This document shows, piece after piece, positions 35,399-45,638 of a stretch of DNA of 64,000 nt; the stretch's first letter is position 1; each line of letters starts with the position of its first letter. Location of the stretch: contig NZ_BJKL01000012.1 of the NCBI RefSeq assembly GCF_006538345.1, positions 62,001-126,000 on the forward strand, written 5' to 3'. The notes beneath the pieces were generated by a model. It made no database searches. It was not told the DNA's origin and saw nothing but the letters and a program-made list of their open reading frames with translations. This DNA is from Alteromonas sp. KUL49 (GTDB lineage Bacteria; Pseudomonadota; Gammaproteobacteria; Enterobacterales; Alteromonadaceae). The translations under genes were made by a program, and so were the position numbers.

Positions 35399-36856
35399 AT
35401 GATAAGTATTGATTGCTTTAAAGCTTACGATATTCGTGGTGAGCTAAACAGTCAGCTGGATGAGTCTATTGCATATCGTATTGGGTATGCTTTCGCTAAA
35501 GAGCTGTCGGCAAAAACCGTAGTGGTAGGCAGTGATGTTAGATTAACGTCAGTGCCTTTAAAGTTAGCGCTGAGTGCGGGGCTTATCGATGGCGGTGCTA
35601 CAGTTACAGATATCGGTATGGCGGGCACAGAAGAGATATATTTTGCCACTAAGCATCTTGGTGTAGACGGCGGGATAGAAGTCACTGCTAGTCACAACCC
35701 GAAAAACTACAACGGCATGAAATTAGTTAAAGCAGGTTCAGTACCGATTAGCGGTGACACTGGATTGTTTGCTATAAAAGCTAACGCTGAACAGTTGGAT
35801 AATAAATGGGTTGCGGAACGTCTGGCACATTATTGTAACGAGCAGAGCATTGATGCTGAGGCGTTTTACAATGGTAAAGCTCATGTCGAATCATCTAAAC
35901 TTGAAGGTACTGGGCAGTACAATGAACAAAGTTGCATGCCCGAGTATATCTCACATATTCTCTCTTATATCGATACTGCCAACCTAACTCCGCTTAAACT
36001 CGTTGTTAACGCGGGGAATGGCGCTGCTGGCCATGTGGTTGATGCCATGGAAAATGCTTTCAAGAAGAGCAGTATTCCCGTCGAGTTCATCAAAGTGCAT
36101 CACCAACCTGATGGTACTTTTCCTAATGGCATTCCGAACCCATTATTGCCAGAAAATCGTGCAGATACAGCCGAAGCTGTTAAAGCCCATGGTGCTGATT
36201 TTGGTATTGCTTGGGACGGTGATTTCGATCGCTGTTTTTTGTTCGACGCAGATGGCGAATTCATTGAAGGATATTACATCGTAGGATTGCTCGCCGAAGC
36301 GTTTATTGAAAAAAACAATGACTGCAAAGTGATTTATGATCCACGTGTGTATTGGAATACTGAAGACATCGTAGCACGTGCTGGTGGTACGCCGATTAAA
36401 TCAAAGACAGGTCATGCATTTATCAAAGAGCGTATGCGTAAAGAAGATGCCGTATATGGCGGTGAAATGAGTGCACATCACTATTTCCGCGACTTCGCGT
36501 ATTGCGATTCGGGCATGATCCCTTGGTTATTGATCGCTGAGCTAGTATGTACCAAGAAAATGCCGTTGGCCGATATGGTATCTGAACGTATTAAAGCCTT
36601 CCCATCTTCGGGCGAGATAAACAGTAAACTAAAGGATGCAGATGCTGCGTTGGCCCGTGTTAAAGCTAAATACGAGCCAATGGCTGAAGTCATCGATACC
36701 ACAGACGGTTTGGGTTTGGAATTTGGAAACTGGCGCTTTAATTTGCGCAAATCAAATACCGAGCCTGTAATTCGTCTAAACGTTGAGACTAAAAACGATA
36801 TTCCATTGATGGAAGAAAAAACTGCTGAGTTACTTGCAGCCATTCGCGATGAATAA
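35399..36856 (+). CDS. phosphomannomutase (CpsG/ManB type)
   Basis: A 485-residue alpha-D-phosphohexomutase that converts mannose-6-phosphate and mannose-1-phosphate for GDP-mannose and surface sugars. It opens [18 protein letters not shown], has the phosphoserine loop [14 protein letters not shown], the metal loop [12 protein letters not shown] (DGDxDR), the sugar loop [10 protein letters not shown] and the phosphate-binding [14 protein letters not shown]. The start at ATG 35399 has AAAGGA (35382-35388) ahead of it. A GTG further upstream is in frame but less likely. Phosphoglucomutase activity cannot be ruled out. Confidence 0.92.
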   Translation: MISIDCFKAYDIRGELNSQLDESIAYRIGYAFAKELSAKTVVVGSDVRLTSVPLKLALSAGLIDGGATVTDIGMAGTEEIYFATKHLGVDGGIEVTASHNPKNYNGMKLVKAGSVPISGDTGLFAIKANAEQLDNKWVAERLAHYCNEQSIDAEAFYNGKAHVESSKLEGTGQYNEQSCMPEYISHILSYIDTANLTPLKLVVNAGNGAAGHVVDAMENAFKKSSIPVEFIKVHHQPDGTFPNGIPNPLLPENRADTAEAVKAHGADFGIAWDGDFDRCFLFDADGEFIEGYYIVGLLAEAFIEKNNDCKVIYDPRVYWNTEDIVARAGGTPIKSKTGHAFIKERMRKEDAVYGGEMSAHHYFRDFAYCDSGMIPWLLIAELVCTKKMPLADMVSERIKAFPSSGEINSKLKDADAALARVKAKYEPMAEVIDTTDGLGLEFGNWRFNLRKSNTEPVIRLNVETKNDIPLMEEKTAELLAAIRDE

Positions 36857-36874
36857 AATAGCCTAGACGCTTGA

Positions 36875-36908
36875 AAGGCTCACTACCAATGTAGTGGGCC
36901 TTTTGTTT
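36875..36908 (+). terminator. rho-independent terminator of the phosphomannomutase gene
   Basis: AAGGCTCACTAC (36875-36886) and GTAGTGGGCCTT (36891-36902) form a 12-bp stem with one G-U pair and a CAAT loop, followed by TTGTTTT. It lies 18 bases after the stop. Confidence 0.9.
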
Positions 36909-36950
36909 TAAGTGTTTGTTTGATATTGAGATGCTTTTTAAGCTTTGATG

Positions 36951-37376
36951 TTAACCTGCAACGAGAAATATCATCCAAGCGTGGGTAATGACCACCACAC
37001 TGGTGAGCAACATTCTTAAACTTATGTAACTTACGATTTGTGATTTGGGCAACGAGAGCGCGTATTTATCATAAAAAAGAACAGCGACATAAGTCGCAGA
37101 TAATATACCTAATACTTTCACGTCGCCTGCAAACACTAAACATAACCACCCAATAATGGTTGGTAGCATTCCAACATACATTTTTGTGCCATAGTCTTGC
37201 TTACTTATGGCATCCCACCAATATATACCACCGAAGAACGATAATAAAACTGCAGAATACGCAGTAAAATAACGTGCAGATTCGCTGATAGGAAGCCAAT
37301 TGAATATATATGCAAGAGGCATAGCCACAAAGGGTATGAGTCCAGCTAAACCAAGAATCACCGCAGAGTAGGGCAT
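36951..37376 (-). CDS. DUF3429 family membrane protein
   Basis: A 141-residue membrane protein with five hydrophobic helices. It has the DUF3429 pattern YSAVILGLAGLIPFVAMPL, YSAVLLSFFGGIYWWDAI (the F-x-G-G-x-x-W segment is the clearest mark) and YVGMLPTIIGWLCLVF. Function unknown. It lies downstream of gltA on the same strand, separated by a strong terminator. Confidence 0.85.
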   Translation of the reverse strand: MPYSAVILGLAGLIPFVAMPLAYIFNWLPISESARYFTAYSAVLLSFFGGIYWWDAISKQDYGTKMYVGMLPTIIGWLCLVFAGDVKVLGILSATYVAVLFYDKYALSLPKSQIVSYISLRMLLTSVVVITHAWMIFLVAG

Positions 37377-37387
37377 ATGTTTTCCTT

Positions 37388-37414
37388 AAAAAAATAGCGC
37401 CGAGGGGCGCTATT
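37388..37414 (-). terminator. rho-independent terminator of gltA
   Basis: AATAGCGCC (37393-37401) and GGCGCTATT (37406-37414) pair over 9 bases. On the minus strand the stem is followed by a run of seven T. It sits 25 bases past the gltA stop. Confidence 0.9.
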
Positions 37415-37439
37415 TATACTGTTTGTTTAGCAACGGGGA

Positions 37440-38723
37440 TTACTTCTTGTTGATTGGCTCGTATTTACGCTGGCTTTCACCGGTGTAAAGCTGACGAGGA
37501 CGACCGATTTTTTGCTTCGGATCGCTCATCATTTCGTGCCAGTGTGATATCCAACCCACGGTACGAGACAAGGCAAATATACACGTAAACATGTTTGTTG
37601 GAATACCAATCGCTTTGAGCACGATACCAGAGTAGAAATCAACGTTCGGGAAGAGTTTCTTCTCAGCAAAATACGGGTCGCTTAGTGCAATACGCTCTAA
37701 TTCCATTGCAACGTCAAGAAGCGGATCTTGAACGTTAAGTTCTGCTAGCACTTCGTGACAGCTTTCACGCATTACTGTTGCGCGCGGGTCGTGGTTTTTG
37801 TATACACGGTGACCGAAGCCCATTAGGCGGAATGGGTCAGCTTTGTCTTTCGCACGATTAATAAACTCTGGGATACGATCAACCGAGCCGATTTCCTCGA
37901 GCATTGTTAGGCATGCTTCGTTAGCACCACCGTGAGCAGGGCCCCACAAAGAAGCAACACCAGCTGCGATGCACGCATAAGGGTTTGCACCAGAAGATCC
38001 CGCTAAGCGAACGGTTGATGTTGAAGCATTTTGCTCATGGTCAGCGTGAAGCGTAAATATACGATCCATTGCTCGCTCAACAGCGGGGCTGATCTTGTAC
38101 TCTTCAGCAGGTACAGAGAACATCATGTTCAAAAAGTTCGCCGCGTAGCTTAAGTCGTTACGTGGATAAACGAACGGCTGACCGATGTTATATTTGTAGC
38201 ACATAGCTACCAGCGTCGGCATTTTCGCAATAAGGCGGTGAGCACTGCGCTTGCGCTGAGCTTCGTTAGAAACGTCAAGATCACTGTGGTAGAAAGATGA
38301 CATAGCACCAACGGTGCCGCAAAGCATTGCCATTGGGTGAGCGTCATTACGGAAACCGTGGAAGAACATATTAATTTGTTCGTGGACCATGGTGTGACGA
38401 GTGATTGTAGACTTGAACTCTTCATATTGTTCTTGAGTCGGTGCATCGCCATGAAGCAGCATGTAGCAAACTTCTAAGTAATCAGCGTCACGTGCTAATT
38501 CTTCGATAGGGAAACCGCGGTGAAGTAACACACCCTCAGCACCGTCAATGTAGGTAATTGCCGACTCGCAAGATCCAGTCGCCATAAAGCCAGGGTCATA
38601 AGTGAAGTAACCGTGTTGGCCAAGTGTGCGTACATCGATTACGTCTTGTCCTTCTGTGCCAGACAATATAGGAAGTTCGATTTCCTTATCACCAGCTTTA
38701 AGAATGGCTTTCTGATCTGCCAT
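37440..38723 (-). CDS. gltA: citrate synthase
   Basis: A 427-residue type II (hexameric, NADH-regulated type) citrate synthase joining oxaloacetate and acetyl-CoA at the entry of the citric acid cycle. Visible marks are [10 protein letters not shown], the active-site His regions in [19 protein letters not shown] and [18 protein letters not shown], and [15 protein letters not shown] with the catalytic Asp following in the C-terminal part. Full length. GGAGAG lies ahead of the ATG. It is divergent from sdhCDAB-sucABCD across a 700-base regulatory gap. Confidence 0.97.
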   Translation of the reverse strand: MADQKAILKAGDKEIELPILSGTEGQDVIDVRTLGQHGYFTYDPGFMATGSCESAITYIDGAEGVLLHRGFPIEELARDADYLEVCYMLLHGDAPTQEQYEEFKSTITRHTMVHEQINMFFHGFRNDAHPMAMLCGTVGAMSSFYHSDLDVSNEAQRKRSAHRLIAKMPTLVAMCYKYNIGQPFVYPRNDLSYAANFLNMMFSVPAEEYKISPAVERAMDRIFTLHADHEQNASTSTVRLAGSSGANPYACIAAGVASLWGPAHGGANEACLTMLEEIGSVDRIPEFINRAKDKADPFRLMGFGHRVYKNHDPRATVMRESCHEVLAELNVQDPLLDVAMELERIALSDPYFAEKKLFPNVDFYSGIVLKAIGIPTNMFTCIFALSRTVGWISHWHEMMSDPKQKIGRPRQLYTGESQRKYEPINKK

Positions 38724-39423
38724 AAAATGCTCTCCTCAGAATGATACTGTTTGCAGCGAAAACGGCTAGAATTGACCGTCTCGTTGGGAAAAGTGGCGTA
38801 TTTGTACTTTATTATGCACCTATAAGTCAATTTAATTGCATATATGCACAATAAATATTCTAAATTTTACACAGTGATATTTGTGATTTTTAACAAAAAA
38901 GATCACTCACTCAGTGTGAATTTAATATATATTACCAATTGTTTGCCAATTTTGTTACCAAATGGCAGAATAAGTTATTACCAAATTCAAATGTGAGCGG
39001 GTTAAAAATCAGACTGTTATTCGGGCGTTAAGCTTAAAATGCATTAAAAGCCCTTAATTTACGCGACTAAAGCGTAGTTATTCTGTAACAGTACTGCTAC
39101 ACTCAGATGCCCTTTGGATGTCGTGGTTATTGAGATGGCGTCACAGCAGATTTAGCCGTTTATTGTCTTCAATACTTAGTTATATCGCTAAAGACTAAAG
39201 TCTTATCGCCGCACAAAAAATTGTAATTGTATACTGTGCTGGATATACTCAGCGCTGCTTTTTAACTGGAATAATTATTCTGTTAATGGCATTAAAATAT
39301 AATTCACAAATAGTTAACATCTCATTGGACGAGGCACTTAACAGGTAATAAACGAATTAACTTACTCAGGACATAAAAATAGTAAGTAATTCATTATCCC
39401 TACGGATTAAACAGGCATACATT
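38724..39423. promoter_or_regulatory. 700-base AT-rich gap between gltA and sdhC
   Basis: No coding frame is supported here. The gap must hold the divergent promoters of gltA and the sdh-suc operon. Visible structure includes TTACCAA at 38932, 38955 and 38978, exactly 23 bases apart, with TTGCCAA at 38943. There is also a GTGATATTTGTGATT stretch near 38876 and GTTAACAT near 39313. In relatives, CRP and ArcA control this junction, but I cannot assign sites by eye. Confidence 0.5.
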
Positions 39424-39798
39424 GTGAAAAAGCAAAGACCAGTAAATTTAGAACTCAATACTATTAAATTTCCGCCTTCTGCTATTTCTTCAATTCTCCA
39501 CCGTGTTACCGGCGTGGCAATGTTCTTCGCACTTCTTTTCGTTATTTGGGCGTGGGCAGTTTCTGTCTCGTCTGCGGAAGGTTTTGCTAATGTTCAAATG
39601 CTAATGGACGGTATCATTGGAAAATTGATAGCTATCGGCACCGCATCTGCACTTACTTACCACATTCTTGGTGGCGTAAGGCATGCCATTATGGACATGG
39701 GTCATTTTGAAGAGTTGAAGTCAGGCAACGTAAGCGCGCAGGTTGTTATCGCACTATGGGTTGTACTGACAGTAGTATTGGGAGTTGCACTATGGTAA
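39424..39798 (+). CDS. sdhC: succinate dehydrogenase cytochrome b556 subunit
   Basis: A 124-residue membrane subunit of complex II that carries haem b and helps form the quinone site. It starts RPVNLELNTIKFPPSAISSILHRVTGV, where S-x-x-HR is the conserved quinone/haem region, and has YHILGGVRHAIMDMGHF, with the haem-ligand His. There are three membrane helices. The start is GTG at 39424. It is the first gene of the sdhCDAB-sucABCD operon and overlaps sdhD by seven bases. Confidence 0.95.
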   Translation: MKKQRPVNLELNTIKFPPSAISSILHRVTGVAMFFALLFVIWAWAVSVSSAEGFANVQMLMDGIIGKLIAIGTASALTYHILGGVRHAIMDMGHFEELKSGNVSAQVVIALWVVLTVVLGVALW

Positions 39799-40139
39799 CT
39801 AATGAAGCTAGCATCAAGCGTAACGGAGTCCAAGATTACGTTTCTCTGCGCGCTACCGCGTTAATTATTCTCGCTTATTCTCTTTTCATGGCGTGGTTCT
39901 TTATTACCACCGACAGTATTACCTACACCGTTTGGAGTGAGCTTTTCTCCGGACTGGCAATGAAAGTTTTCACATTGGCTGCACTTGTCGCAGTAATGAT
40001 TCACGTGCGAATTGGTCTTTGGCAAGTCCTTACTGACTATGTGAAGGCGGCAGGTCTACGCGCTGTTTTGCAATATGTTTTGAACATTATTGCGTTCGGC
40101 TACGTAGCTGTTGGACTGTTTGTATTGTGGGGAGTGTAA
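39792..40139 (+). CDS. sdhD: succinate dehydrogenase membrane anchor subunit
   Basis: A 115-residue membrane anchor of complex II. It starts [21 protein letters not shown] and has three helices with the haem-side [15 protein letters not shown], where the His and the D-Y of the quinone pocket lie. The real start is the ATG at 39792, overlapping the end of sdhC. An earlier in-frame ATG lies deep inside sdhC and is not used. Confidence 0.95.
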   Translation: MVTNEASIKRNGVQDYVSLRATALIILAYSLFMAWFFITTDSITYTVWSELFSGLAMKVFTLAALVAVMIHVRIGLWQVLTDYVKAAGLRAVLQYVLNIIAFGYVAVGLFVLWGV

Positions 40140-40140
40140 T

Positions 40141-41913
40141 ATGAGTTTACCCGTTCATGAGTTTGACGCAGTAGTTATTGGTGCAGGTGGCGCGGGTATG
40201 CGTGCCGCGCTTCAGATTTCACAATCAGGTAAGTCCTGTGCGCTACTGTCAAAAGTATTTCCAACCCGTTCTCACACTGTTTCAGCGCAGGGTGGTATCA
40301 CGGTAGCATTAGGTAATTCCCACGAAGATAACTGGGAATGGCACATGTACGATACAGTTAAAGGTTCTGATTACATCGGTGACCAAGACGCTATCGAGTA
40401 CATGTGTAAAACCGGCCCTGAAGCAATTATCGAAATGGAAAACATGGGTTTGCCATTCTCACGCTTCGAAAACGGAAAGATCTATCAGCGTCCTTTCGGT
40501 GGCCAGTCAAAAAACTTCGGTGGAGAGCAGGGCGCTCGTACGGCAGCTGCTGCAGACCGTACAGGCCACGCGCTACTTCACTTGCTTTATCAGCAAAACG
40601 TAAAGAACAAAACCAAAGTATTTTCAGAGTGGTACGCACTGGACTTAGTGAAAAACCAAGACGGTGATGTTGTAGGTTGTACTGCCATAGATATCGAGAC
40701 TGGTGAAGTCGTGTACTTCAAGTCGAAAGCTGTTGTGCTCGCAACCGGCGGTGCTGGTCGAATCTATGCGTCAACCACTAATGCGCACATCAACACAGGT
40801 GATGGTGTTGGTATGGCACTACGTGCTGGTGTCGCAGTACAAGATATGGAGATGTGGCAGTTCCACCCAACAGGTATCGCAGGCGCGGGTACATTGGTTA
40901 CAGAAGGTTGTCGTGGTGAAGGTGGTTATCTTCTCAATAAAGACGGCGAGCGTTTCATGGAGCGCTACGCGCCAAACGCCAAAGACCTTGCAGGCCGTGA
41001 CGTTGTTGCTCGCTCGATGATGACCGAAATCCGCGAAGGTCGTGGTTGCGATGGTCCATGGGGTCCGCACATCAAGCTTAAACTAGATCACCTTGGAAAA
41101 GACGTACTTGAGTCTCGTCTACCAGGTATTCTTGAGCTTTCACGTACTTTTGCTCACGTTGATCCAGTGAAAGAACCTATTCCAGTTATCCCAACCTGTC
41201 ATTATATGATGGGTGGTATTCCAACTAATGTTGACGGTCAATGTCTAACTGTAGATGCAGACGGCAATGACAAGGTGGTTAATGGTTTGTTTGCTTGTGG
41301 TGAGATCGCATGTGTATCTGTACACGGAGCAAACCGCTTAGGTGGAAATTCACTTCTTGACTTGGTTGTATTCGGTCGTGCAACTGGACTACACCTTGGT
41401 GAATCACTTTCTGAAATGGGCCCATCTCGCGATGCGTCTGAGTCAGACATTGACGCAGCGATGGCTCGTTTCAATCGCTGGGAAAATTCAGAAAAAGGCA
41501 AGGGCGAAGACCCTGTTCAAATTAAGAAAGACTTGCAGGAATGCATGCAGCTTAACTTCTCAGTATTCCGTGAAGGTGAGGCTATGGCCGAAGGTCTTAA
41601 GCAGCTTGGCGAAATCCGCGAGCGCCTACAGAACGCACGCCTAGACGACAAGAGCTCTGATTTTAATACTCAACGTATTGAATGTTTAGAACTTGATAAC
41701 CTAATGGAAACCGCGTACAGCACAGCAGTAGCAGCGAACTTCAGAACTGAAAGCCGTGGCGCACACAGCCGCTTCGACTTCCCGGATCGCGATGATGAAA
41801 ACTGGTTATGCCACAGTATCTATCGTCCAGAGTCTGAAACTATGCTTAAACGTGATGTAAATATGGCGCCTAAGCTCAGGGAAGCTTTCCCTCCTAAAGT
41901 GCGTTCATATTAA
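40141..41913 (+). CDS. sdhA: succinate dehydrogenase flavoprotein subunit
   Basis: A 590-residue subunit with covalently bound FAD that oxidises succinate to fumarate. The FAD fold starts [17 protein letters not shown]. The flavin-linked His is in [10 protein letters not shown], and substrate-site residues lie in [11 protein letters not shown] and [35 protein letters not shown] marks the C-terminal part. The start at 40141 lies one base after the sdhD stop. Full length. Confidence 0.97.
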   Translation: MSLPVHEFDAVVIGAGGAGMRAALQISQSGKSCALLSKVFPTRSHTVSAQGGITVALGNSHEDNWEWHMYDTVKGSDYIGDQDAIEYMCKTGPEAIIEMENMGLPFSRFENGKIYQRPFGGQSKNFGGEQGARTAAAADRTGHALLHLLYQQNVKNKTKVFSEWYALDLVKNQDGDVVGCTAIDIETGEVVYFKSKAVVLATGGAGRIYASTTNAHINTGDGVGMALRAGVAVQDMEMWQFHPTGIAGAGTLVTEGCRGEGGYLLNKDGERFMERYAPNAKDLAGRDVVARSMMTEIREGRGCDGPWGPHIKLKLDHLGKDVLESRLPGILELSRTFAHVDPVKEPIPVIPTCHYMMGGIPTNVDGQCLTVDADGNDKVVNGLFACGEIACVSVHGANRLGGNSLLDLVVFGRATGLHLGESLSEMGPSRDASESDIDAAMARFNRWENSEKGKGEDPVQIKKDLQECMQLNFSVFREGEAMAEGLKQLGEIRERLQNARLDDKSSDFNTQRIECLELDNLMETAYSTAVAANFRTESRGAHSRFDFPDRDDENWLCHSIYRPESETMLKRDVNMAPKLREAFPPKVRSY

Positions 41914-41925
41914 GGGGCAAAAGAC

Positions 41926-42636
41926 ATGCAATTATCTTTTTCAATTTATCGCTATAACCCAGACGTGGATAATGCGCCACGCATGCAGGATTACACTCTA
42001 GAAGTAGAGGGTGAACGTGACATGATGGTATTGGACGCCTTGCTAGCACTTAAAGAGCAAGATCCAACTCTGTCGTTCCGCCGCTCTTGTCGCGAAGGGG
42101 TTTGTGGTTCTGATGGTGTAAACATGAACGGCAAAAACGGCCTTGCATGTATTACTCCATTGTCTGCTTTGGGCAAAGGAAAGATTGTGGTACGTCCATT
42201 ACCGGGCCTACCTGTTGTTCGTGACTTAGTAGTAGACATGACTCAGTTCTACACACAGTACGAGAAAATTAAACCTTTCTTGATAAACGACAACAAACAG
42301 CCACCAGCGCGCGAACATCTTCAGTCACCTGAAGAGCGAGCGAAGCTGGATGGCCTTTACGAGTGTATTTTGTGTGCATGTTGTTCAACATCATGCCCAT
42401 CTTTCTGGTGGAATCCAGACAAGTTCATTGGTCCAGCTGGTTTGCTTCATGCTTACCGTTTTCTCATCGATAGCCGTGACACGGCGACAGATGAGCGTTT
42501 GAACGACCTCGATGACGCATTTAGCGTGTTCCGTTGTCACGGAATCATGAACTGTGTGAGTGTTTGCCCGAAAGGACTAAACCCGACAAAAGCCATTGGC
42601 CAGATTAAGTCAATGCTTCTACAGCGGGCTGTTTAA
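41926..42636 (+). CDS. sdhB: succinate dehydrogenase iron-sulfur subunit
   Basis: A 236-residue subunit with three clusters that pass electrons from FAD to quinone. The [2Fe-2S] site is CREGVCGSDGVNMNGKNGLAC, shown here only in outline. The [4Fe-4S] site is CILCACCSTSCP. The [3Fe-4S] site is CHGIMNCVSVCPKGLNP. All ligands are present. It starts 12 bases after sdhA. Confidence 0.97.
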   Translation: MQLSFSIYRYNPDVDNAPRMQDYTLEVEGERDMMVLDALLALKEQDPTLSFRRSCREGVCGSDGVNMNGKNGLACITPLSALGKGKIVVRPLPGLPVVRDLVVDMTQFYTQYEKIKPFLINDNKQPPAREHLQSPEERAKLDGLYECILCACCSTSCPSFWWNPDKFIGPAGLLHAYRFLIDSRDTATDERLNDLDDAFSVFRCHGIMNCVSVCPKGLNPTKAIGQIKSMLLQRAV

Positions 42637-42681
42637 TATACTATCTCTGTTTACTTTTTGTGACAGTTAGTAATGATTTAA

Positions 42682-42712
42682 ATGGCCATCCCCTTTGGAT
42701 GGCTATTTTTTT
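42682..42712 (+). terminator. terminator-like hairpin between sdhB and sucA
   Basis: ATGGCCATCC (42682-42691) and GGATGGCTAT (42697-42706) form a 10-bp stem with one G-U, followed by seven T. It would cut or reduce read-through from sdhCDAB to sucABCD, so sucA probably has added promoter input in the roughly 100 bases that follow. Confidence 0.85.
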
Positions 42713-42808
42713 GTGTATTCATTGGCTCAAAGCTTGGTTATGCCAAGAATAGCCTTATAATACAAATCGATGGTAAATACTTTTTACGAAACGTAGCAAG
42801 GCAAAATA

Positions 42809-45629
42809 ATGCAAGAAAGCGTGATGAAAGCGTGGTGGGATTCCTCGCACATGGCTGGTGCCAACGCTGCCTATGTTGAGGAATTGTACGAGGCGTATTT
42901 GGAAGACTCGCAAAGTGTTTCAGATACGTGGCGTCAAATCTTTGATAACCTTCCCAAGGTTGATGGCGTTGAGCTAGAAACAAATCATACAGCAATAAAA
43001 GAACAATTTAGGAAACTTGCTTCGCTAGGCCCTACAGCCAGAATGACAAGTGCTCCGGCGCAAGCTAATACAGTTAGTGATGACCGTCAGGTCAAAGTGC
43101 TACAGCTAATAAATGCATATCGTTTTCGTGGACATCAACATGCCAATCTTGACCCACTTGGGTTGTGGAAACAGGCACGTGTTCGCGACCTAGAACTTTC
43201 GCATCACAATCTTTCCGAATCTGACTTTGATGCTGTTTTTAACGTTGGTTCATACGCCATCGGGAAAGACGCTATGTCTTTGGGCGAGTTGTATAAGTCA
43301 CTTAATCGCACGTATTGTGGTTCTATCGGTGCTGAGTACATGCATATTACCGATACGGACCAAAAGCGCTGGCTACAAAACAAGATAGAATCTGTTCAGG
43401 CCAAACCAACTTTTTCTAAAGATGAAAAGCTAAGCATCTTAAAGGGGCTTACCGCTGCTGATGGTATGGAAAAATACCTAGGTGCGAAGTTCCCTGGAGC
43501 AAAGCGTTTCTCATTAGAAGGTGGCGACGCACTAATCCCTATGCTCAAAGGGCTTATCACAAAAGCTGGTACTTCTGGTACTAAAGAAGTCGTTGTAGGT
43601 ATGGCTCACCGTGGGCGCTTAAATGTTCTTGTTAACGTATTAGGTAAAAACCCGTCTGTCCTGTTCGATGAATTCTCTGGTAAGCATGACGATTCACTAG
43701 GAGCTGGTGACGTTAAATACCATGCGGGCTTCTCTTCAGATTTTGCAACGCCTGGCGGTAATGTTCACCTAGCATTGGCCTTTAACCCTTCTCACTTGGA
43801 AATTGTAAATCCAGTAGTTATGGGATCAGTTAGGGCGCGTCTAGGGCGTCGGGAAAACGATACCAACAGTGTGTTACCTATTACCATTCACGGTGACTCT
43901 GCTATCGCTGGGCAAGGGGTTGTTCAAGAAACCTTTAACATGTCACAAACCCGTGGTTTCGCGGTCGGTGGTACTGTTCGTATCGTAGTAAACAACCAAG
44001 TTGGCTTTACTACTTCTAAAACAGAAGATACTCGTTCGACACAATATTGTACTGATATAGCGAAAATGGTTCAGGCGCCGATTCTTCACGTGAATTCAGA
44101 CGACCCTGAAGCGGTTGCTTTTGTTACTCAATTAGCGTTGGAATACCGCAATAAATTTAAGCGTGATGTGGTCATTGACCTTGTGTGTTATCGCCGTCAT
44201 GGTCACAACGAAGCTGATGAGCCGAATGCTACTCAGCCACTGATGTATCAAAAGATCAAAAAAGCACCCAGTACCACGTCAATTATATGCAGATCAGCTT
44301 ATCGCTGAAGGCGTAATTGAACAGCGTGATGCCGATCGCTTTGTTGATGAATATCGCGCGGCCCTAGATCATGGTGCATGTGTGGTAGAAGAGTGGCGTC
44401 CAATGACAGAACATACTGTCGATTGGAGTCCATATCTTGGCCACGATTGGGATACTGAATACGACGGTTCATTGTCGGTTGAAAAACTGAAATCTTTGGG
44501 TGAAGCGCTAGTTGACTTCCCAGAAGAGCATAAACTCCAGTCTCGTGTTAACAAGTTGTACCTTGATCGAAAAGCAATGGTCGATGGCGACAAGAAGCTC
44601 GATTGGGGTATGGCAGAAAACTTAGCTTATGCAAGTATCGTAGACGAAGGCAATGATATACGTATTACAGGTCAGGACTCTGGCCGTGGTACCTTCTTCC
44701 ACCGCCATGCAGTGCTTCACAATCAGAAAGATGCTACGACACATATGCCACTTCAGCATATACGTGACGGACAGGGTCAGATAGAAATCTATGACTCAGT
44801 ACTTTCAGAAGAAGCCGTAATGGCATTTGAATACGGCTTCGCTACTGCCGAGCCAGGATGTCTTACAATTTGGGAAGCGCAGTTTGGTGACTTTGCCAAC
44901 GGTGCACAAGTTGTATTTGACCAGTTCTTAAGCTCTGGTGAAGCTAAGTGGGGCCGCTTGTGTGGTCTGACTGTGCTGCTACCTCACGGTTATGAAGGTC
45001 AAGGGCCAGAACATAGCTCTGCTCGTCTAGAACGCTTCTTGCAAATGTGTGCTGATCACAACTGGCAAGTATGTGTGCCTTCTACACCTGCACAGGTGTA
45101 TAACATGCTTCGTCGCCAAGTGGTTCGCCCAATGCGCAAACCTCTTATTGTTATGTCACCTAAGTCGTTACTTCGTCATCCATTAGCAACGTCGACTATT
45201 GAAGAGCTTGCCGAAGGTCAATTCCAAAACGTTATTGGCGAGATAGATGACATAGACCCTAAAGGTGTTAAGCGTGTAGTCATGTGTTCAGGTAAAGTTT
45301 ATTACGATTTGCTAGAGCAGCGTCGTAAAAATGAACAAACTGACGTGGCAATTATTCGTCTAGAGCAGCTATATCCGTTCCCTGAAGCGGAGTGTGCTGA
45401 AATTATGGCTCAGTACAGCCATGTAAAAGATTGGGTTTGGTGTCAGGAAGAACCGCAGAACCAAGGTGCTTGGTATTGCAGTCAGCATCATTTCTGGAAC
45501 GTAATTCCAGATGGCGCCAAATTAGCATATGCAGGTCGTGAAGCTTCTTCTTCGCCTGCAGTAGGTTACGTATCCGTTCACAACCAGCAACAGAAAGCCC
45601 TGGTTGAAGACGCACTTACAATTAAATAA
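42809..45629 (+). CDS. sucA: 2-oxoglutarate dehydrogenase E1 subunit (frameshifted in this sequence)
   Basis: E1 decarboxylates 2-oxoglutarate with thiamine diphosphate and passes succinyl to SucB. The N-terminal frame (42809 on) has DSSHMAGANAAYVEELYEAY, FRGHQHANLDPLGL, GMAHRGRLNVLVNV and the ThDP motif region HGDSAIAGQGVVQET, up to MYQKIKK. At the run AAAAAA (44258-44263) homology moves to another frame, HPVPRQLYADQLIAEGV, which runs on to 45629. Removing one A joins them to 939 residues, against 933 in E. coli. The second half has GQDSGRGTFFHRHAVL and GYEGQGPEHSSARLERFLQ. A functional gene with a sequence error is the best reading. Confidence 0.93.
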
Positions 45630-45638
45630 GGAACAAAA

